Below, in pieces: positions 1 through 8,256 of a DNA stretch of 21,405 bases; the first letter of the stretch is position 1; the number at the start of each line of letters is the position of its first letter. Made by a program: the position numbers and the translations under genes. Under the pieces are notes generated by a model. The model saw only the letters and a list, made by a program, of their open reading frames with translations, did not search any database and was not told the DNA's origin. This DNA is from CAZBMJ01 sp964493205 (GTDB lineage: Bacteria; Myxococcota; UBA727; JABDBI01), in assembly GCA_964493205.1 (NCBI GenBank), contig CAZBMJ010000038.1:1-21405 (forward strand), in the 5' to 3' direction.

Positions 1-26
1 ATCAAATTTGTGGCTTACAGCCTGCT

Positions 27-55
27 TTAAACCCTTAACCTGCCGCCTATGCGTA
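27..55 (+). repeat. Left copy of a 29-bp terminal inverted repeat
   Basis: These 29 bases recur perfectly on the opposite strand at 21351-21379. The block starts TTAAACCCTTAACC and ends GCCTATGCGTA. In both copies the frame entering from outside the window reads Leu-Asn-Pro-stop inside the block, and similarity just outside it is weak (QPALNP here, KPILNP at the other end). It may be the end of a mobile element or a recombination site. The identity is seen directly; the role is unknown. Confidence 0.8.
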
Positions 56-195
56 GGAATGGGCTGAAAATAGAATTCGAGTACCAAAGAGCTTCTTGGG
101 CATCACTAATAATACCTCAACCAAAAGACAAGTTTGATAAAATATGTTCAAAATTACTTAAAATTTTAGATAAAATAGACGACAAAAACTTATAA
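49..195 (+). pseudogene. C-terminal remnant of an unidentified ORF
   Basis: An open frame of 48 codons runs from an ATG at 49 to a TAA at 193-195, 11 bases before polX. No Shine-Dalgarno sequence precedes the ATG, which lies inside the 29-bp repeat. The frame is closed upstream by a TAA at 28-30, so this looks like a gene tail joined to the repeat rather than an intact gene. The product is Lys-rich with a helical end (FDKICSKLLKILDKIDDKNL). I do not recognise the family. It may be transcribed with polX. Confidence 0.3.
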
Positions 196-206
196 TAGGT
201 AAATAC

Positions 207-1850
207 GTGCAAAATCTCAAAGACAAACTACAACAAAACTTAAACGATCTAGTTTTTCTCTTAGAACTAAATAATGAAAATATATTTAAAATCAAAGCTT
301 TTAAAAATGCTTTGGAAATAATTAATGGTTTAAAGGAAGAAGATCTTACAAATCAAGATTTACTAAAAAATACTAAAGGCATAGGAAAAGGTATACTTGA
401 ATTTATAAATACTATTAATCATAATCAAGAGCCTTTAGAGCTTACTGAGCTTAAAAGTAACTTACCCATAAGCTTAAAAGAACTTACAAAAATTTCAGGC
501 CTTGGCATAAAGCGCATAAAGACATTATGGCAAGAACTTAAAATTAAAAACTTAGGTGAACTTGAGTATGCCTGCAAAGAAAATAGATTGCTAAGTTTAA
601 AAGGCTTTGGCCCAAGCATTCAAAAAAATATTACTGAAAGCCTAAAAGCAATATCTCACAACCAAGGCTTACTAAGGCTTGATCAGGCATTGGAAATTAG
701 TGACGAAATTGTAGAAATTCTTAATAAGCTAGATTTTGATAAAATTTGTTTAGTTGGCCAAGCCTGCTGGCAGCAAGAAATAATAGATACCATATCTTTT
801 GCTATATTAACTAAAAACATAAAAAATAATATTAATTTTACCTATAAAAATATTTCTATAAATTTACATATAACTAATGATAAAGATAATTTTGGATTTT
901 TTTGTTTAAAACTAAATAGTACTAAAGATTTTTTTGATAAAATAAATAATTTAGCACAAAGTAAAAGCATTAATTTAGAAAAATCTAAATTTACAGAAGA
1001 AAACGATATTTTTGATATTTTAAATATACATTATGTAGAACCTCAAATTAGACATAAAACAAGTGTTTTAATGCATAAATCTCAAACTAGAAAAAAGCTT
1101 ATTGAACTCACTGATCTACAAGGAGCTTTTCATAACCATACTCTAGCTTCTGATGGCAAAAATAGTTTAGAAGAAATGCGAACACAAGCCATAAAGCTTG
1201 GTTTAAGCTATATCAGTATTAATGATCACAGCAAACAAGCTTTTTATGCCAATGGCCTGTCTGATGAACTATTAGAAAATCAGCTCTTAGAAATAAATAA
1301 ACTTAATAATGATGACTTAGGTAAAAAATGTTGGTTATTTAGTGGCACAGAAAGTGATATTTTGGCTAATGGAGAGCTTGATTTTGAAAATAATACCTTA
1401 GGTAAACTTGATATTATCATCGCTTCAGTACATATGAGACTAAAACAAAATGAGTTAGAAATGACTCAAAGGCTAATCAATGCTGTAAAAAATCCTTATA
1501 CCACTATTTTAGGTCATCCTACAGGCAGACTTTTATTAGCCAGAAAGCCTAGTATTTATGATATGGAAGCTGTAATAAAAGAAGCAAAAAATAATTTAGT
1601 AGCCCTAGAACTAAATGCGAACCCTCATAGATTAGACGTATGCGAAGAACACTTAGTACTAGCTAAAGAATTAGGAGCGTTAATTTGCATTAATGCTGAT
1701 GCACATTCAACTTCTGGCTTGCGTGATCTTAACTATGGCATAATGATTGCTAAAAGAGCTGGTCTAAGCGCACAAGATGTATTAAATTGTCAAAGTGCTC
1801 ATGATATAAAGTCTTGGCTTAAACAAAAAAAATTAAAAGCGGGTGTTTGA
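207..1850 (+). CDS. polX: PolX-family protein: inactive polymerase core with intact PHP phosphoesterase domain
   Basis: The 547-residue product has the bacterial PolX layout. Helix-hairpin-helix DNA-binding motifs occur near residues 56-67 (KGIGKGI), 97-108 (SGLGIKRIK) and 131-142 (LKGFGPSIQK). A family-X polymerase region spans about 160-290, and a C-terminal PHP domain about 305-540. The PHP metal ligands are all visible: H309/H311 (FHNHT..SDG), H341, E382, H409, H437 and D498/H500. In the polymerase core the usual GSxRRxKE motif reads VGQACWQQE at 183-191, the DxD pair is T195-I-S197, and the third Asp is N219. Polymerase activity is therefore probably lost, while exonuclease or phosphoesterase activity may remain; this is inferred from motifs. 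The start is GTG at 207 after AGGT. The lolA start codon overlaps the stop (TGATG), so the two genes are probably translationally coupled. The usual family role is base-excision repair. Confidence 0.9.
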   Translation: MQNLKDKLQQNLNDLVFLLELNNENIFKIKAFKNALEIINGLKEEDLTNQDLLKNTKGIGKGILEFINTINHNQEPLELTELKSNLPISLKELTKISGLGIKRIKTLWQELKIKNLGELEYACKENRLLSLKGFGPSIQKNITESLKAISHNQGLLRLDQALEISDEIVEILNKLDFDKICLVGQACWQQEIIDTISFAILTKNIKNNINFTYKNISINLHITNDKDNFGFFCLKLNSTKDFFDKINNLAQSKSINLEKSKFTEENDIFDILNIHYVEPQIRHKTSVLMHKSQTRKKLIELTDLQGAFHNHTLASDGKNSLEEMRTQAIKLGLSYISINDHSKQAFYANGLSDELLENQLLEINKLNNDDLGKKCWLFSGTESDILANGELDFENNTLGKLDIIIASVHMRLKQNELEMTQRLINAVKNPYTTILGHPTGRLLLARKPSIYDMEAVIKEAKNNLVALELNANPHRLDVCEEHLVLAKELGALICINADAHSTSGLRDLNYGIMIAKRAGLSAQDVLNCQSAHDIKSWLKQKKLKAGV

Positions 1851-2578
1851 TGAAAAAAATTATAGTTTTACTTTTGTTTGCAAACATGCTGATTGCCCTT
1901 ACACCTCAAGTGGATAATACTAAGTTTAACCTAGAAAAATTAATTACAGATATCCAAAAAAAGTATGCGAGCAATAAAAGCGCAAAATTTTCTTTTGAGC
2001 AAACCTATAAAAGCCCTTTTTTGCCTTCACTAGATATTTCGAAAGGTGAAGTGTTTTACAAAGAAAAAAACATGTTATGGCGTTATGACGAACCTAAAAA
2101 TCGACAAAAAGCTTTTTATATTGCTGGGTCTAAATTTACCTATCATATGATTAGCGATAAAATTGCTTACACCCATGATTGCTTTGAACAAGATGCTTTA
2201 TCAATCTCTATTAGTTTTTTGTGGGGAAAGGGCAACTTAAAAAATTCTTTTGTGATTAAAAAACTATTAACCGATATACCTAATAAAGATTTACGATGGT
2301 TACTGTTAGAACCTAAAGACAAAAATCTCAATATTGAATCAGTAGCTTTGGGTATTGATGCTAAAGAAGCATTAGTTAAAGAAAGTTTGGTTACCGATAA
2401 AAGTAAGGGTAAAAATCATTTTAAATTTAATAACTTAGTAACAAATATTGATCTTAAAGACGACATCTTTATCTTTAAGCCGATCCCAGGCATCAAAGTA
2501 GAAGCCATGCCTAATGTAGTTTGTCCTCCCAAACCTATTATTAAGCCTGTAATCAATACTCCAAAAGGCAAAAAATAA
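1850..2578 (+). CDS. lolA: Outer-membrane lipoprotein carrier protein LolA
   Basis: LolA is the periplasmic chaperone that takes mature lipoproteins released by LolCDE to the outer-membrane receptor. The product starts with a signal peptide (MKKIIVLLLFANMLIA). The LolA fold signature follows: an N-terminal helix (KLITDIQKKYAS), then AKFSFEQTYKSP, the strand pair GEVFYKEKNMLWRYDEP, and FTYHMISDKIAY. The chosen start is ATG at 1850, overlapping the polX stop; a TTG one codon upstream at 1847 is possible but less likely. An extra C-terminal tail rich in Pro and Lys (CPPKPIIKPVINTPKGKK), of about 20 residues, goes beyond the usual LolA end. The family call is firm; the function of the tail is unknown. 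Confidence 0.88.
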   Translation: MKKIIVLLLFANMLIALTPQVDNTKFNLEKLITDIQKKYASNKSAKFSFEQTYKSPFLPSLDISKGEVFYKEKNMLWRYDEPKNRQKAFYIAGSKFTYHMISDKIAYTHDCFEQDALSISISFLWGKGNLKNSFVIKKLLTDIPNKDLRWLLLEPKDKNLNIESVALGIDAKEALVKESLVTDKSKGKNHFKFNNLVTNIDLKDDIFIFKPIPGIKVEAMPNVVCPPKPIIKPVINTPKGKK

Positions 2579-2582
2579 AATT

Positions 2583-3425
2583 ATGCTAAAAGAATATACT
2601 TATTCATTTTTATTATTTATATTTTTTGTGTTTATTTTAGACTTTATTATAAGAGCTAGTGCTCACTTTAAAAGTAATTTTCAAAAGCAAACGTCTTTAT
2701 GTGCACTTTTAATTTTATCCTTCAATAATAATTATGAAAACATACAAAATAAAAAAACTTTTATAAATAGATTTTTAGTAATAGCATTAAGCAGTATTAT
2801 TTTAACCTTTATAAATATACAGTTAATATATCAAAACTTAACCCATGAAAAAGTAAATATTTATTTTTTATCTATTGGAATTATTTGTTCTTTCATCCAT
2901 TCCTTTTTTTCTTTATTAAGTAATGATTTAATAAGCATTTATAAAAGCACTTATTTATTTAGATTAAGACTAACTATATCATTAATATTTTTAAGTGTTG
3001 CAGTACTCATACAATTAACTCAAAATACTGTGTTAAATATCTTTTACATCTTAATTTGTTTAGCAATTTTATCTTACTTAGTAAGTTTAAATTATTCACC
3101 GAATAATCATCAAAATAATTTTTCGTTAAAAACTAATTCAGAATATTCTTTTGGTTTAAATAGACTATATTATTATCTTTTTGGCCTCTTAGAAGAATTA
3201 TTTTATATATCTGTAATTGTAAGTTTAACACAAATTTATGGATTAACTTATTTTTATGAATATCTTATTATGACTTATGTATTAGTTATAATAACCATAG
3301 TAACATTAAATAAACTTATGTTTAACAATAGAATAATATTTAATAAAAAATTTATTGAATCAGACTTACTAGTCACCGTATTTTTTATTTTTGGGTTAGC
3401 TAAACTATTAACTCATATAGTTTAG
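2583..3425 (+). CDS. Multi-pass membrane protein of unknown function
   Basis: The 280-residue product is very hydrophobic and has about eight predicted membrane segments by eye, for example near residues 5-25, 64-84, 94-114, 127-144, 148-167, 202-220, 222-242 and 259-279. Short Asn/Lys-rich loops separate them. I recognise no motif. The gene begins 4 bases after the lolA stop, which suggests one operon, but no strong Shine-Dalgarno is visible. Base composition is very AT-rich even for this region. It could be an envelope-biogenesis partner of LolA, but nothing in the sequence shows that. Confidence 0.75.
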   Translation: MLKEYTYSFLLFIFFVFILDFIIRASAHFKSNFQKQTSLCALLILSFNNNYENIQNKKTFINRFLVIALSSIILTFINIQLIYQNLTHEKVNIYFLSIGIICSFIHSFFSLLSNDLISIYKSTYLFRLRLTISLIFLSVAVLIQLTQNTVLNIFYILICLAILSYLVSLNYSPNNHQNNFSLKTNSEYSFGLNRLYYYLFGLLEELFYISVIVSLTQIYGLTYFYEYLIMTYVLVIITIVTLNKLMFNNRIIFNKKFIESDLLVTVFFIFGLAKLLTHIV

Positions 3426-3435
3426 TCATAAAGAA

Positions 3436-3508
<73 letters not shown>

Positions 3509-3551
3509 ATTATTTTTTAAGTTAACCATGAACTTTTAAAAGAGTAAATAG

Positions 3552-4955
3552 ATGAGCAAGAATATAAGTATTCACTGGTTTAGACAAGATTTAAGAATTC
3601 AAGATAACCCCGCTTTAAATGAAGCTTCTGCAGATCACGTCATGCCTATTTACATATTGGATACTCATGAAATAGGCGCAGCGAGTAAATGCTGGCTTCA
3701 TCACTCTTTAACAGCACTTAACAAAAGCCTTGATAACAAGCTTAACGTTTATAAAGGTGATGCTTCAAAAATTATTCTAGATTTAAGCAAAAAATATTGC
3801 GTTAAAAATATTTATTGGAATCGCTGCTATGAACCTACACGAATAAAACAAGATACCCAAATAAAAGAGCTATTAAAAAATAATAATTATACTGCTAAAA
3901 GTTTTAATGGCTCACTTTTATGGGAGCCCTGGGAAACATTAAAAAAAGATGCTACGCCCTATAAAGTTTTTACTCCTTTTTTTAAGAACCTTTATGAAAA
4001 AATAGCGCCTAGAAAAGTAATAGCTAATATCAAAACTCATTTTATTAAAGATACTGATAATTCACTAAGTATTAATGAGCTAGATTTACTTCCTAAAATT
4101 CATTGGGATAAAAAAATTATAGAGCATTGGTCCATAGGTGAAAAAGCAGCCCAAAATAAACTGGCTAATTTTTTAGAAAATGGCCTTAAAAATTATAAAG
4201 AAGGACGGGATTTCCCCTACTTAAATACCACCTCAAAACTTTCTCCTTATTTACATTTTGGTGAAATATCCCCTAATCAAATTTGGCATGCAGTGCTAGA
4301 ATATGCTCAAATAAACGGGTATAATAATGATATAGAACATTTTTTGCGTGAACTTGTATGGCGAGAATTTTCTTATAATCTTTTATATTATTTCAAAGAT
4401 TTACCAAGCAAAAACTTACAACCTAAATTTAATCATTTTGCATGGCAACATAATAAAAAATATTTACAAGCCTGGCAAAAAGGTCTTACAGGCTACCCAA
4501 TCATAGATGCAGGTATGCGAGAGCTTTGGCAAACTGGCTATATGCATAATAGAGTACGCATGATCGTAGGTTCTTTTTTAGTAAAAAATTTACTTATTCA
4601 TTGGCACTATGGTCAAAAATGGTTTTTTGATTGTTTAGTAGATGCAGATGTGGCTAATAATAGTGCCAGCTGGCAATGGGTCGCAGGATGTGGTGCTGAT
4701 GCAGCACCTTATTTTAGAATTTTTAACCCCATAACCCAAGGGCAAAAATTTGACAAAGATGGCCAATACATCAAAAAATATTTACCAGAACTACAAAATT
4801 TAGATAATAAATATATATTTGCTCCTTGGCTTGCGCCCCCAGAAGCACTTAAAAAAGCTCATATAAAACTTGGGCAAAATTACCCAAAACCTATAATAGA
4901 TATAGCTCTTTCTAGAAAAATAGCCCTTGACGCCTATTTTGCTTTAAAAAACTAA
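3552..4955 (+). CDS. phrB: Class I CPD photolyase
   Basis: Deoxyribodipyrimidine photolyase splits UV-induced cyclobutane pyrimidine dimers using light absorbed by FAD and an antenna chromophore. The 467-residue length is typical. The N-terminal alpha/beta antenna domain opens with IHWFRQDLRIQDNPAL. The FAD-binding domain shows LRELVWREFSYNLL, GLTGYPIIDAGMRELWQTGY, MHNRVRMIVGSFL and the flavin-site run DADVANNSASWQWVAGCGAD, with WVAGCGADAAPYFRIFNP. The conserved Trp residues of the electron-transfer path appear to be present (W near LVW, WQWVAG). Start is ATG at 3552 after AAAAGAG. The gene ends convergently with the GNAT gene, overlapping it by 4 bases. Its presence suggests that the organism meets light, or descends recently from one that did. 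Confidence 0.95.
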   Translation: MSKNISIHWFRQDLRIQDNPALNEASADHVMPIYILDTHEIGAASKCWLHHSLTALNKSLDNKLNVYKGDASKIILDLSKKYCVKNIYWNRCYEPTRIKQDTQIKELLKNNNYTAKSFNGSLLWEPWETLKKDATPYKVFTPFFKNLYEKIAPRKVIANIKTHFIKDTDNSLSINELDLLPKIHWDKKIIEHWSIGEKAAQNKLANFLENGLKNYKEGRDFPYLNTTSKLSPYLHFGEISPNQIWHAVLEYAQINGYNNDIEHFLRELVWREFSYNLLYYFKDLPSKNLQPKFNHFAWQHNKKYLQAWQKGLTGYPIIDAGMRELWQTGYMHNRVRMIVGSFLVKNLLIHWHYGQKWFFDCLVDADVANNSASWQWVAGCGADAAPYFRIFNPITQGQKFDKDGQYIKKYLPELQNLDNKYIFAPWLAPPEALKKAHIKLGQNYPKPIIDIALSRKIALDAYFALKN

Positions 4956-5359
4956 AGTTTTTTGCTTAAAAAAAAGCAGCTAGCATAATTAGCGTATCCA
5001 AATAATTCAAAATCGCATTTATAGCCCAATTTTTCATAAAAAGGCTTAGCATGTTGAAAATTCATAGTTGAAACAGTAGCTAGACTGCACCCGACTTTTT
5101 TGCCATATTGGTGGACTTCTTCCATAAATTTTTTCCCAAGCCCCAGTTTTCGATATGCAGAATGCACCCACAACTGATCCGTATAAATAGCCCCATAAAT
5201 AACCGCACCATTACAACCCGCTATAATATTACCTATTTCATCCCTTAGAAAAAAACCAAATGTATGAGCTGCACCGTGCTCAGAAGTTTCTTCATTAATT
5301 TTTTTAGTAAGAAAGTCCACATCTTTATTATTAGGAGAAATAGTATGTTCTATTTTCAT
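4952..5359 (-). CDS. GNAT family N-acetyltransferase
   Basis: A small acetyltransferase of about 135 residues. The acetyl-CoA site is visible as LWVHSAYRKLGLGKKFMEE (motif A, R/Q-x-x-G-x-G/A), followed by the typical C-terminal FYEKLGYK. The substrate cannot be told. I chose the ATG at 5359 rather than the upstream ATG at 5377 because AAAAGG lies 7 bases before it (5367-5372). The gene is convergent with phrB and overlaps its end by 4 bases. The family call is firm. Confidence 0.88.
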   Translation of the reverse strand: MKIEHTISPNNKDVDFLTKKINEETSEHGAAHTFGFFLRDEIGNIIAGCNGAVIYGAIYTDQLWVHSAYRKLGLGKKFMEEVHQYGKKVGCSLATVSTMNFQHAKPFYEKLGYKCDFELFGYANYASCFFLSKKL

Positions 5360-5468
5360 TAATAAACCTTTTATCATCTATATTAACAATACATTAAAAA
5401 ATATTTTTTCAATATTTTTTAATCAATAAAAAAAACATAATATAATAATTAAAAAAGGTTAAATTTAA

Positions 5469-5906
5469 ATGAAAAAAATTATTTTATCACTTTTGTTTAT
5501 AGCCATTAGCTTTGAGAGCCATGCCATTATTTCTGATTTTACCAACTCACGGTACTTAGGTTTAGGATATTTTGATATTAACGATACTGATTCTAGTGAC
5601 TATCAAGTTTATTTAGAATTCGAAAATAATCAGCTTAAAGGTGATTATATTGTGAATGATGAATATTATAACTTAAACCTAGATTTTAGATTTCATAATT
5701 CTGATTGGTTTGATGTAGCCTATAATGGCCAGAATGTTGGTGTAGGATTTTGCTTAAAATATCATTGTTATTATGAAATGGAAATTGATGGAGCCAAGTA
5801 TAGTGAAACTATGACATTTGTAAGCGATTTTTTGTATCGTGTGGGGTATAAAATTATCGCTGATACTATAATTAAATGGGAAGAAAAACTTAAAAAACTT
5901 CCTTAA
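5469..5906 (+). CDS. Small secreted protein of unknown function
   Basis: The 145-residue product has a clear signal peptide (MKKIILSLLFIAISFESHA, cleavage expected after SHA). The mature part is rich in Tyr, Asp, Asn and Phe and seems beta-rich (YQVYLEFENNQLKGDYIV, YYNLNLDFRF). One Cys pair, C98 and C102 (FCLKYHCYY), could form a disulfide. Ribosome-binding site AAAGG lies at 5455-5458 and a TATAAT box at 5441-5446. The end overlaps the convergent RAYT gene by 4 bases. I do not recognise the family. Confidence 0.7.
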   Translation: MKKIILSLLFIAISFESHAIISDFTNSRYLGLGYFDINDTDSSDYQVYLEFENNQLKGDYIVNDEYYNLNLDFRFHNSDWFDVAYNGQNVGVGFCLKYHCYYEMEIDGAKYSETMTFVSDFLYRVGYKIIADTIIKWEEKLKKLP

Positions 5907-6850
5907 ATAACGCCTATTTTTTCATCCAAGCTTAAGGCTTCAAAAATATCTAAGAAAGGCTGATTATTATTTAATAAATCCATACCTTGAGAAACCAACC
6001 GGCTCACTTGAGCCTTATCTTTTTGTAAGTAGTTAGCAACTTCACTAACACTCATACCTGTTCCAAAGACACAAGCTGTGGCTAATAATCTTCTAGCCAT
6101 AACTAAATCTTGTCTTCTAGAAGTACTTTTTACTTGTTCTATACCCACACCTAATAATAAACTAGTTTTTTGAGCCACAAAGTCTATGGAAATTTTTTTT
6201 AATATGTTATTGATATTAGCTTTTTTAGTCAGTTCAGAAATAACTTCATCATCTCCTCCAATACCAAAATAACTTTTTGATAAACCAAAATTATCTCCAT
6301 CTAGCACAGCCTGTTCAACAAATTTAGAAAAAGCTCTTTTTTGTGCTTCTTCTTCATTACCAAAGCTTGCCAATACTTCTTTTGATGAAACAAAACTCCA
6401 TTGATTAGAGCCCATACCTAGAAAGCTTGCTTGAGTACTAAAAAAATAAAATTCAGCCCTCTTAACTAATCCAACTCTTACGGGCCATAAATGCACACTG
6501 CGTACCACATTAGGCAAATCTTTTGGCAAAAATATCAATGAAGAAAAGCGAGAACGAAATAAGGGACCAGATCTATTAAGTTTTTTATTAACATATTTAC
6601 TAAATTTGGTATGAAGCTTTTGTATTATTCTAGATAATAAAAGCCTACTTGGGCGGATTACTAGACGTATTTCCTGAGGTGTTAAGCAAAAAGCATAAAT
6701 TTTTAATAATCTATCTTTGGTCATTTGTCTAAGCTGTTCTATATAGAATTCATAATCTTTTTCATCATTAAATAAAGATATGCCATCACAGGATTTTGCT
6801 ATCACCAAATGAGGATAATTAAGCCAAGTAATTCTGCGATTTAAAGACAT
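5903..6850 (-). CDS. Degenerate REP-associated-transposase-like (RAYT/Y1) protein with C-terminal HTH
   Basis: The product (315 residues from the ATG at 6850, with AGGA at 6856-6859) matches the Y1/RAYT family along its first half: HLVIAKSCDGISLFNDEKDY, a YAFCLxP strand, KYVNKKLNRSGPLFRSRFSS and HLWPVRVGLVKRAEFYFFST (family RxGxLWxxRF and NPVRAGLV). The HUH catalytic pair, normally NHVHL after MP, reads QEIRL at residues 59-63, so both histidines are missing. A Tyr remains at 86, at the usual place (RYVxxxN). Residues of about 215-290 resemble the DnaA C-terminal-like HTH found in many RAYTs (SRRQDLVMARRLL then SVSEVANYLQKDKAQVSRLV). This suggests a domesticated DNA-binding protein rather than an active transposase (inference). 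An in-frame upstream ATG at 6925 lacks a good ribosome-binding site. It follows pth on the same strand with a 53-base gap. Confidence 0.8.
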   Translation of the reverse strand: MSLNRRITWLNYPHLVIAKSCDGISLFNDEKDYEFYIEQLRQMTKDRLLKIYAFCLTPQEIRLVIRPSRLLLSRIIQKLHTKFSKYVNKKLNRSGPLFRSRFSSLIFLPKDLPNVVRSVHLWPVRVGLVKRAEFYFFSTQASFLGMGSNQWSFVSSKEVLASFGNEEEAQKRAFSKFVEQAVLDGDNFGLSKSYFGIGGDDEVISELTKKANINNILKKISIDFVAQKTSLLLGVGIEQVKSTSRRQDLVMARRLLATACVFGTGMSVSEVANYLQKDKAQVSRLVSQGMDLLNNNQPFLDIFEALSLDEKIGVI

Positions 6851-6903
6851 ATTTTTCCTAAATATTATTTTAATATTACTATAATAACTTATATTTAGGT
6901 AAA

Positions 6904-7467
6904 CTAAATCTTTTTTATTTGGCAACTTTGTAGGGCTTTATCTAAGCCGTCTGTCAGAATTGTTTTTATAGCTTTTATACTCAGAGGAATCACTTTTTCT
7001 ATTATTTCTAAATCAGCATCAGTAAAATTATTTAAAACAAAATCCGCTTCTTGCCCTTTAATTAAAGGTCTACCAATACCAATTCTAATTCTAATAAAAT
7101 CATTGTTTAATTTTGATGAAATATCTTTTAATCCATTATGGCCGTTATTGCCACCACCAAGCTTAATGCGAACTTCTCCTAATTCTAAATCAAGCTCATC
7201 ATGAATAATAATAATATTTTGAGGCTTAACTTTAAAAAAAGTACTTGCTCCTAAAATACTACTTCCTGATTTATTCATAAAAGTTTGTGGTTTTAATAAC
7301 AAGCAATCATTATTTTCAATAGAAATTTTAGAACTTAAACCATTAAAATTCTTATTAAAATTTGCACTAAACTCACGCGCCAGAGCATCGATTATTAAAA
7401 AACCAATATTGTGCCTAGTAAGCTCGTATTTAGCACCTGGGTTACCTAATCCTGCAATGATCCACAT
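6904..7467 (-). CDS. pth: Peptidyl-tRNA hydrolase
   Basis: Pth cleaves peptidyl-tRNAs that drop off the ribosome and recycles the tRNA. The 187-residue length is normal. Key positions are present: GLGNPG near residues 6-11, catalytic H19 (TRHNIG), N65 (QTFMNKSG), D90 (IIHDELD) and N111 (GGGNNGHNGLKD). I chose the ATG at 7467 (MWIIAGLGNPG). The frame stays open up to 7551, but that stretch crosses a palindromic repeat and is not part of the family. No strong Shine-Dalgarno is visible. It lies 113 bases downstream of rplY on the same strand, the standard order. Confidence 0.95.
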   Translation of the reverse strand: MWIIAGLGNPGAKYELTRHNIGFLIIDALAREFSANFNKNFNGLSSKISIENNDCLLLKPQTFMNKSGSSILGASTFFKVKPQNIIIIHDELDLELGEVRIKLGGGNNGHNGLKDISSKLNNDFIRIRIGIGRPLIKGQEADFVLNNFTDADLEIIEKVIPLSIKAIKTILTDGLDKALQSCQIKKI

Positions 7468-7489
7468 AATTAAAACACCAGCCGTTCGT

Positions 7490-7545
7490 GGTGAGGAGCT
7501 GCAATGCAGCGTCTCGAACCATAATAAAAAACCACCCCTTCGAGA
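7490..7545. repeat. REP-like palindromic element between rplY and pth
   Basis: The stretch holds an imperfect hairpin at 7490-7520: GGT-GAG-GCTGC, loop AAT, GCAGC-CTC-ACC with small internal mismatches. A second inverted pair, TCTCGAA (7512-7518) and TTCGAGA (7539-7545), overlaps it. Its GC-rich look contrasts with the AT-rich surroundings. From memory, similar GAGACGC/GCTCCTCA palindromes are dispersed in several proteobacterial genomes; I could not check this. It sits about 640 bases from the RAYT gene and in the leader of pth. Confidence 0.6.
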
Positions 7546-7580
7546 TGGCATTAAAACGCTTTTTCAGATATTAATAAAAA

Positions 7581-8192
7581 TTATTTTTTACCACCGGCTT
7601 TTTCTTTCTCTTTTTCTTCTTCTTTAGTTGCGCCACGAGGTTTCTTAATGGTCAAAACCACTACTTTTGGTTTTTCAGCTAAAGTAAGACCTTGAGGAAG
7701 CTTAACATCTTCTGCATGAGTAGAACCAAAAGCAATACTGGTAATATCGATGTCAATGCTTTGAGGGATTTGATTTGGTAAACAACTTACACGCATTTTA
7801 TGTAACACATGCTCAAGCTTTCCACCCAAAGTAACTGATTCACTTTTTCCAAAAAGTTTTACAGGTACAGAAACTATCACAGGTTTTTTTAAATCTACTT
7901 CAACAAAATCTATATGAATCGGTTCTCTTTTAGTTGGATGAAGCTGTCTATCTTTCATCATTACTAATTTATTTGCTGGTTTTGGGCCTTCTATTTTAAG
8001 ATTAACCAAAACATTTCTACGCAAAGGCCCCAAAAATAACTTTACGGTTTCTTTAGGACAAATACTAACAGACAAGGTTTGTTGATCTTTCGCATAAACA
8101 ACTGCAGGCAGTTCACCTTGAACTCTAAGCTTACGAGCTTGTCCTTTACCTGATTGTTCTCTTAATTTTGCTACTAATATATTTTCACTCAT
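7581..8192 (-). CDS. rplY: 50S ribosomal protein L25/Ctc family
   Basis: Ribosomal protein L25 binds 5S rRNA. The 203-residue product is the long (Ctc-type, two-domain) form. Residues 1-95 form the L25 domain (LREQSGKGQARKLRVQGELP and the HPTKREPIHIDFVEVD strand), and the TL5-like C-terminal beta domain follows (LFGKSESVTLGGKLEHVLHK, VSCLPNQIPQSIDIDI). It ends in a charged tail rich in Glu and Lys (KEEEKEKEKAGGKK). Start ATG at 8192 follows AGGGAAA. It usually lies directly between prs and pth; here a lipoprotein gene separates it from prs. Confidence 0.96.
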   Translation of the reverse strand: MSENILVAKLREQSGKGQARKLRVQGELPAVVYAKDQQTLSVSICPKETVKLFLGPLRRNVLVNLKIEGPKPANKLVMMKDRQLHPTKREPIHIDFVEVDLKKPVIVSVPVKLFGKSESVTLGGKLEHVLHKMRVSCLPNQIPQSIDIDITSIAFGSTHAEDVKLPQGLTLAEKPKVVVLTIKKPRGATKEEEKEKEKAGGKK

Positions 8193-8208
8193 AGTTTCCC
8201 TCGATAAC

Positions 8209-8236
8209 GCGAGCTAGAATAAATCTAGCGCCTCGC
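8209..8236 (-). promoter_or_regulatory. Hairpin in the rplY 5' leader
   Basis: The arms GCGAG-CTAGA (8209-8218) and TCTAG-CGC-CTCGC (8224-8236) pair, leaving a 3-base bulge and a 5-base loop. It ends 17 bases before the rplY start codon. It could be an autoregulatory site for L25 or a weak terminator of the gene upstream. No U-tract follows it in the transcribed direction, so a regulatory leader is more likely. The structure is seen; the function is inferred. Confidence 0.5.
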
Positions 8237-8256
8237 AAGAATAGTTAGATTATGGC

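Noticed and set aside
27..75. Integron attC site
   Set aside because: Short palindromic bits (CCTA/TAGG, CAGCC/GGCTG) exist, but there are no matching RYYYAAC and GTTRRRY core sites and no integrase is seen.
7468..7551. 28-residue N-terminal extension of Pth
   Set aside because: The extension is translation of the palindromic repeat; the family begins at MWIIAGLGNPG and the ATG at 7467 fits.
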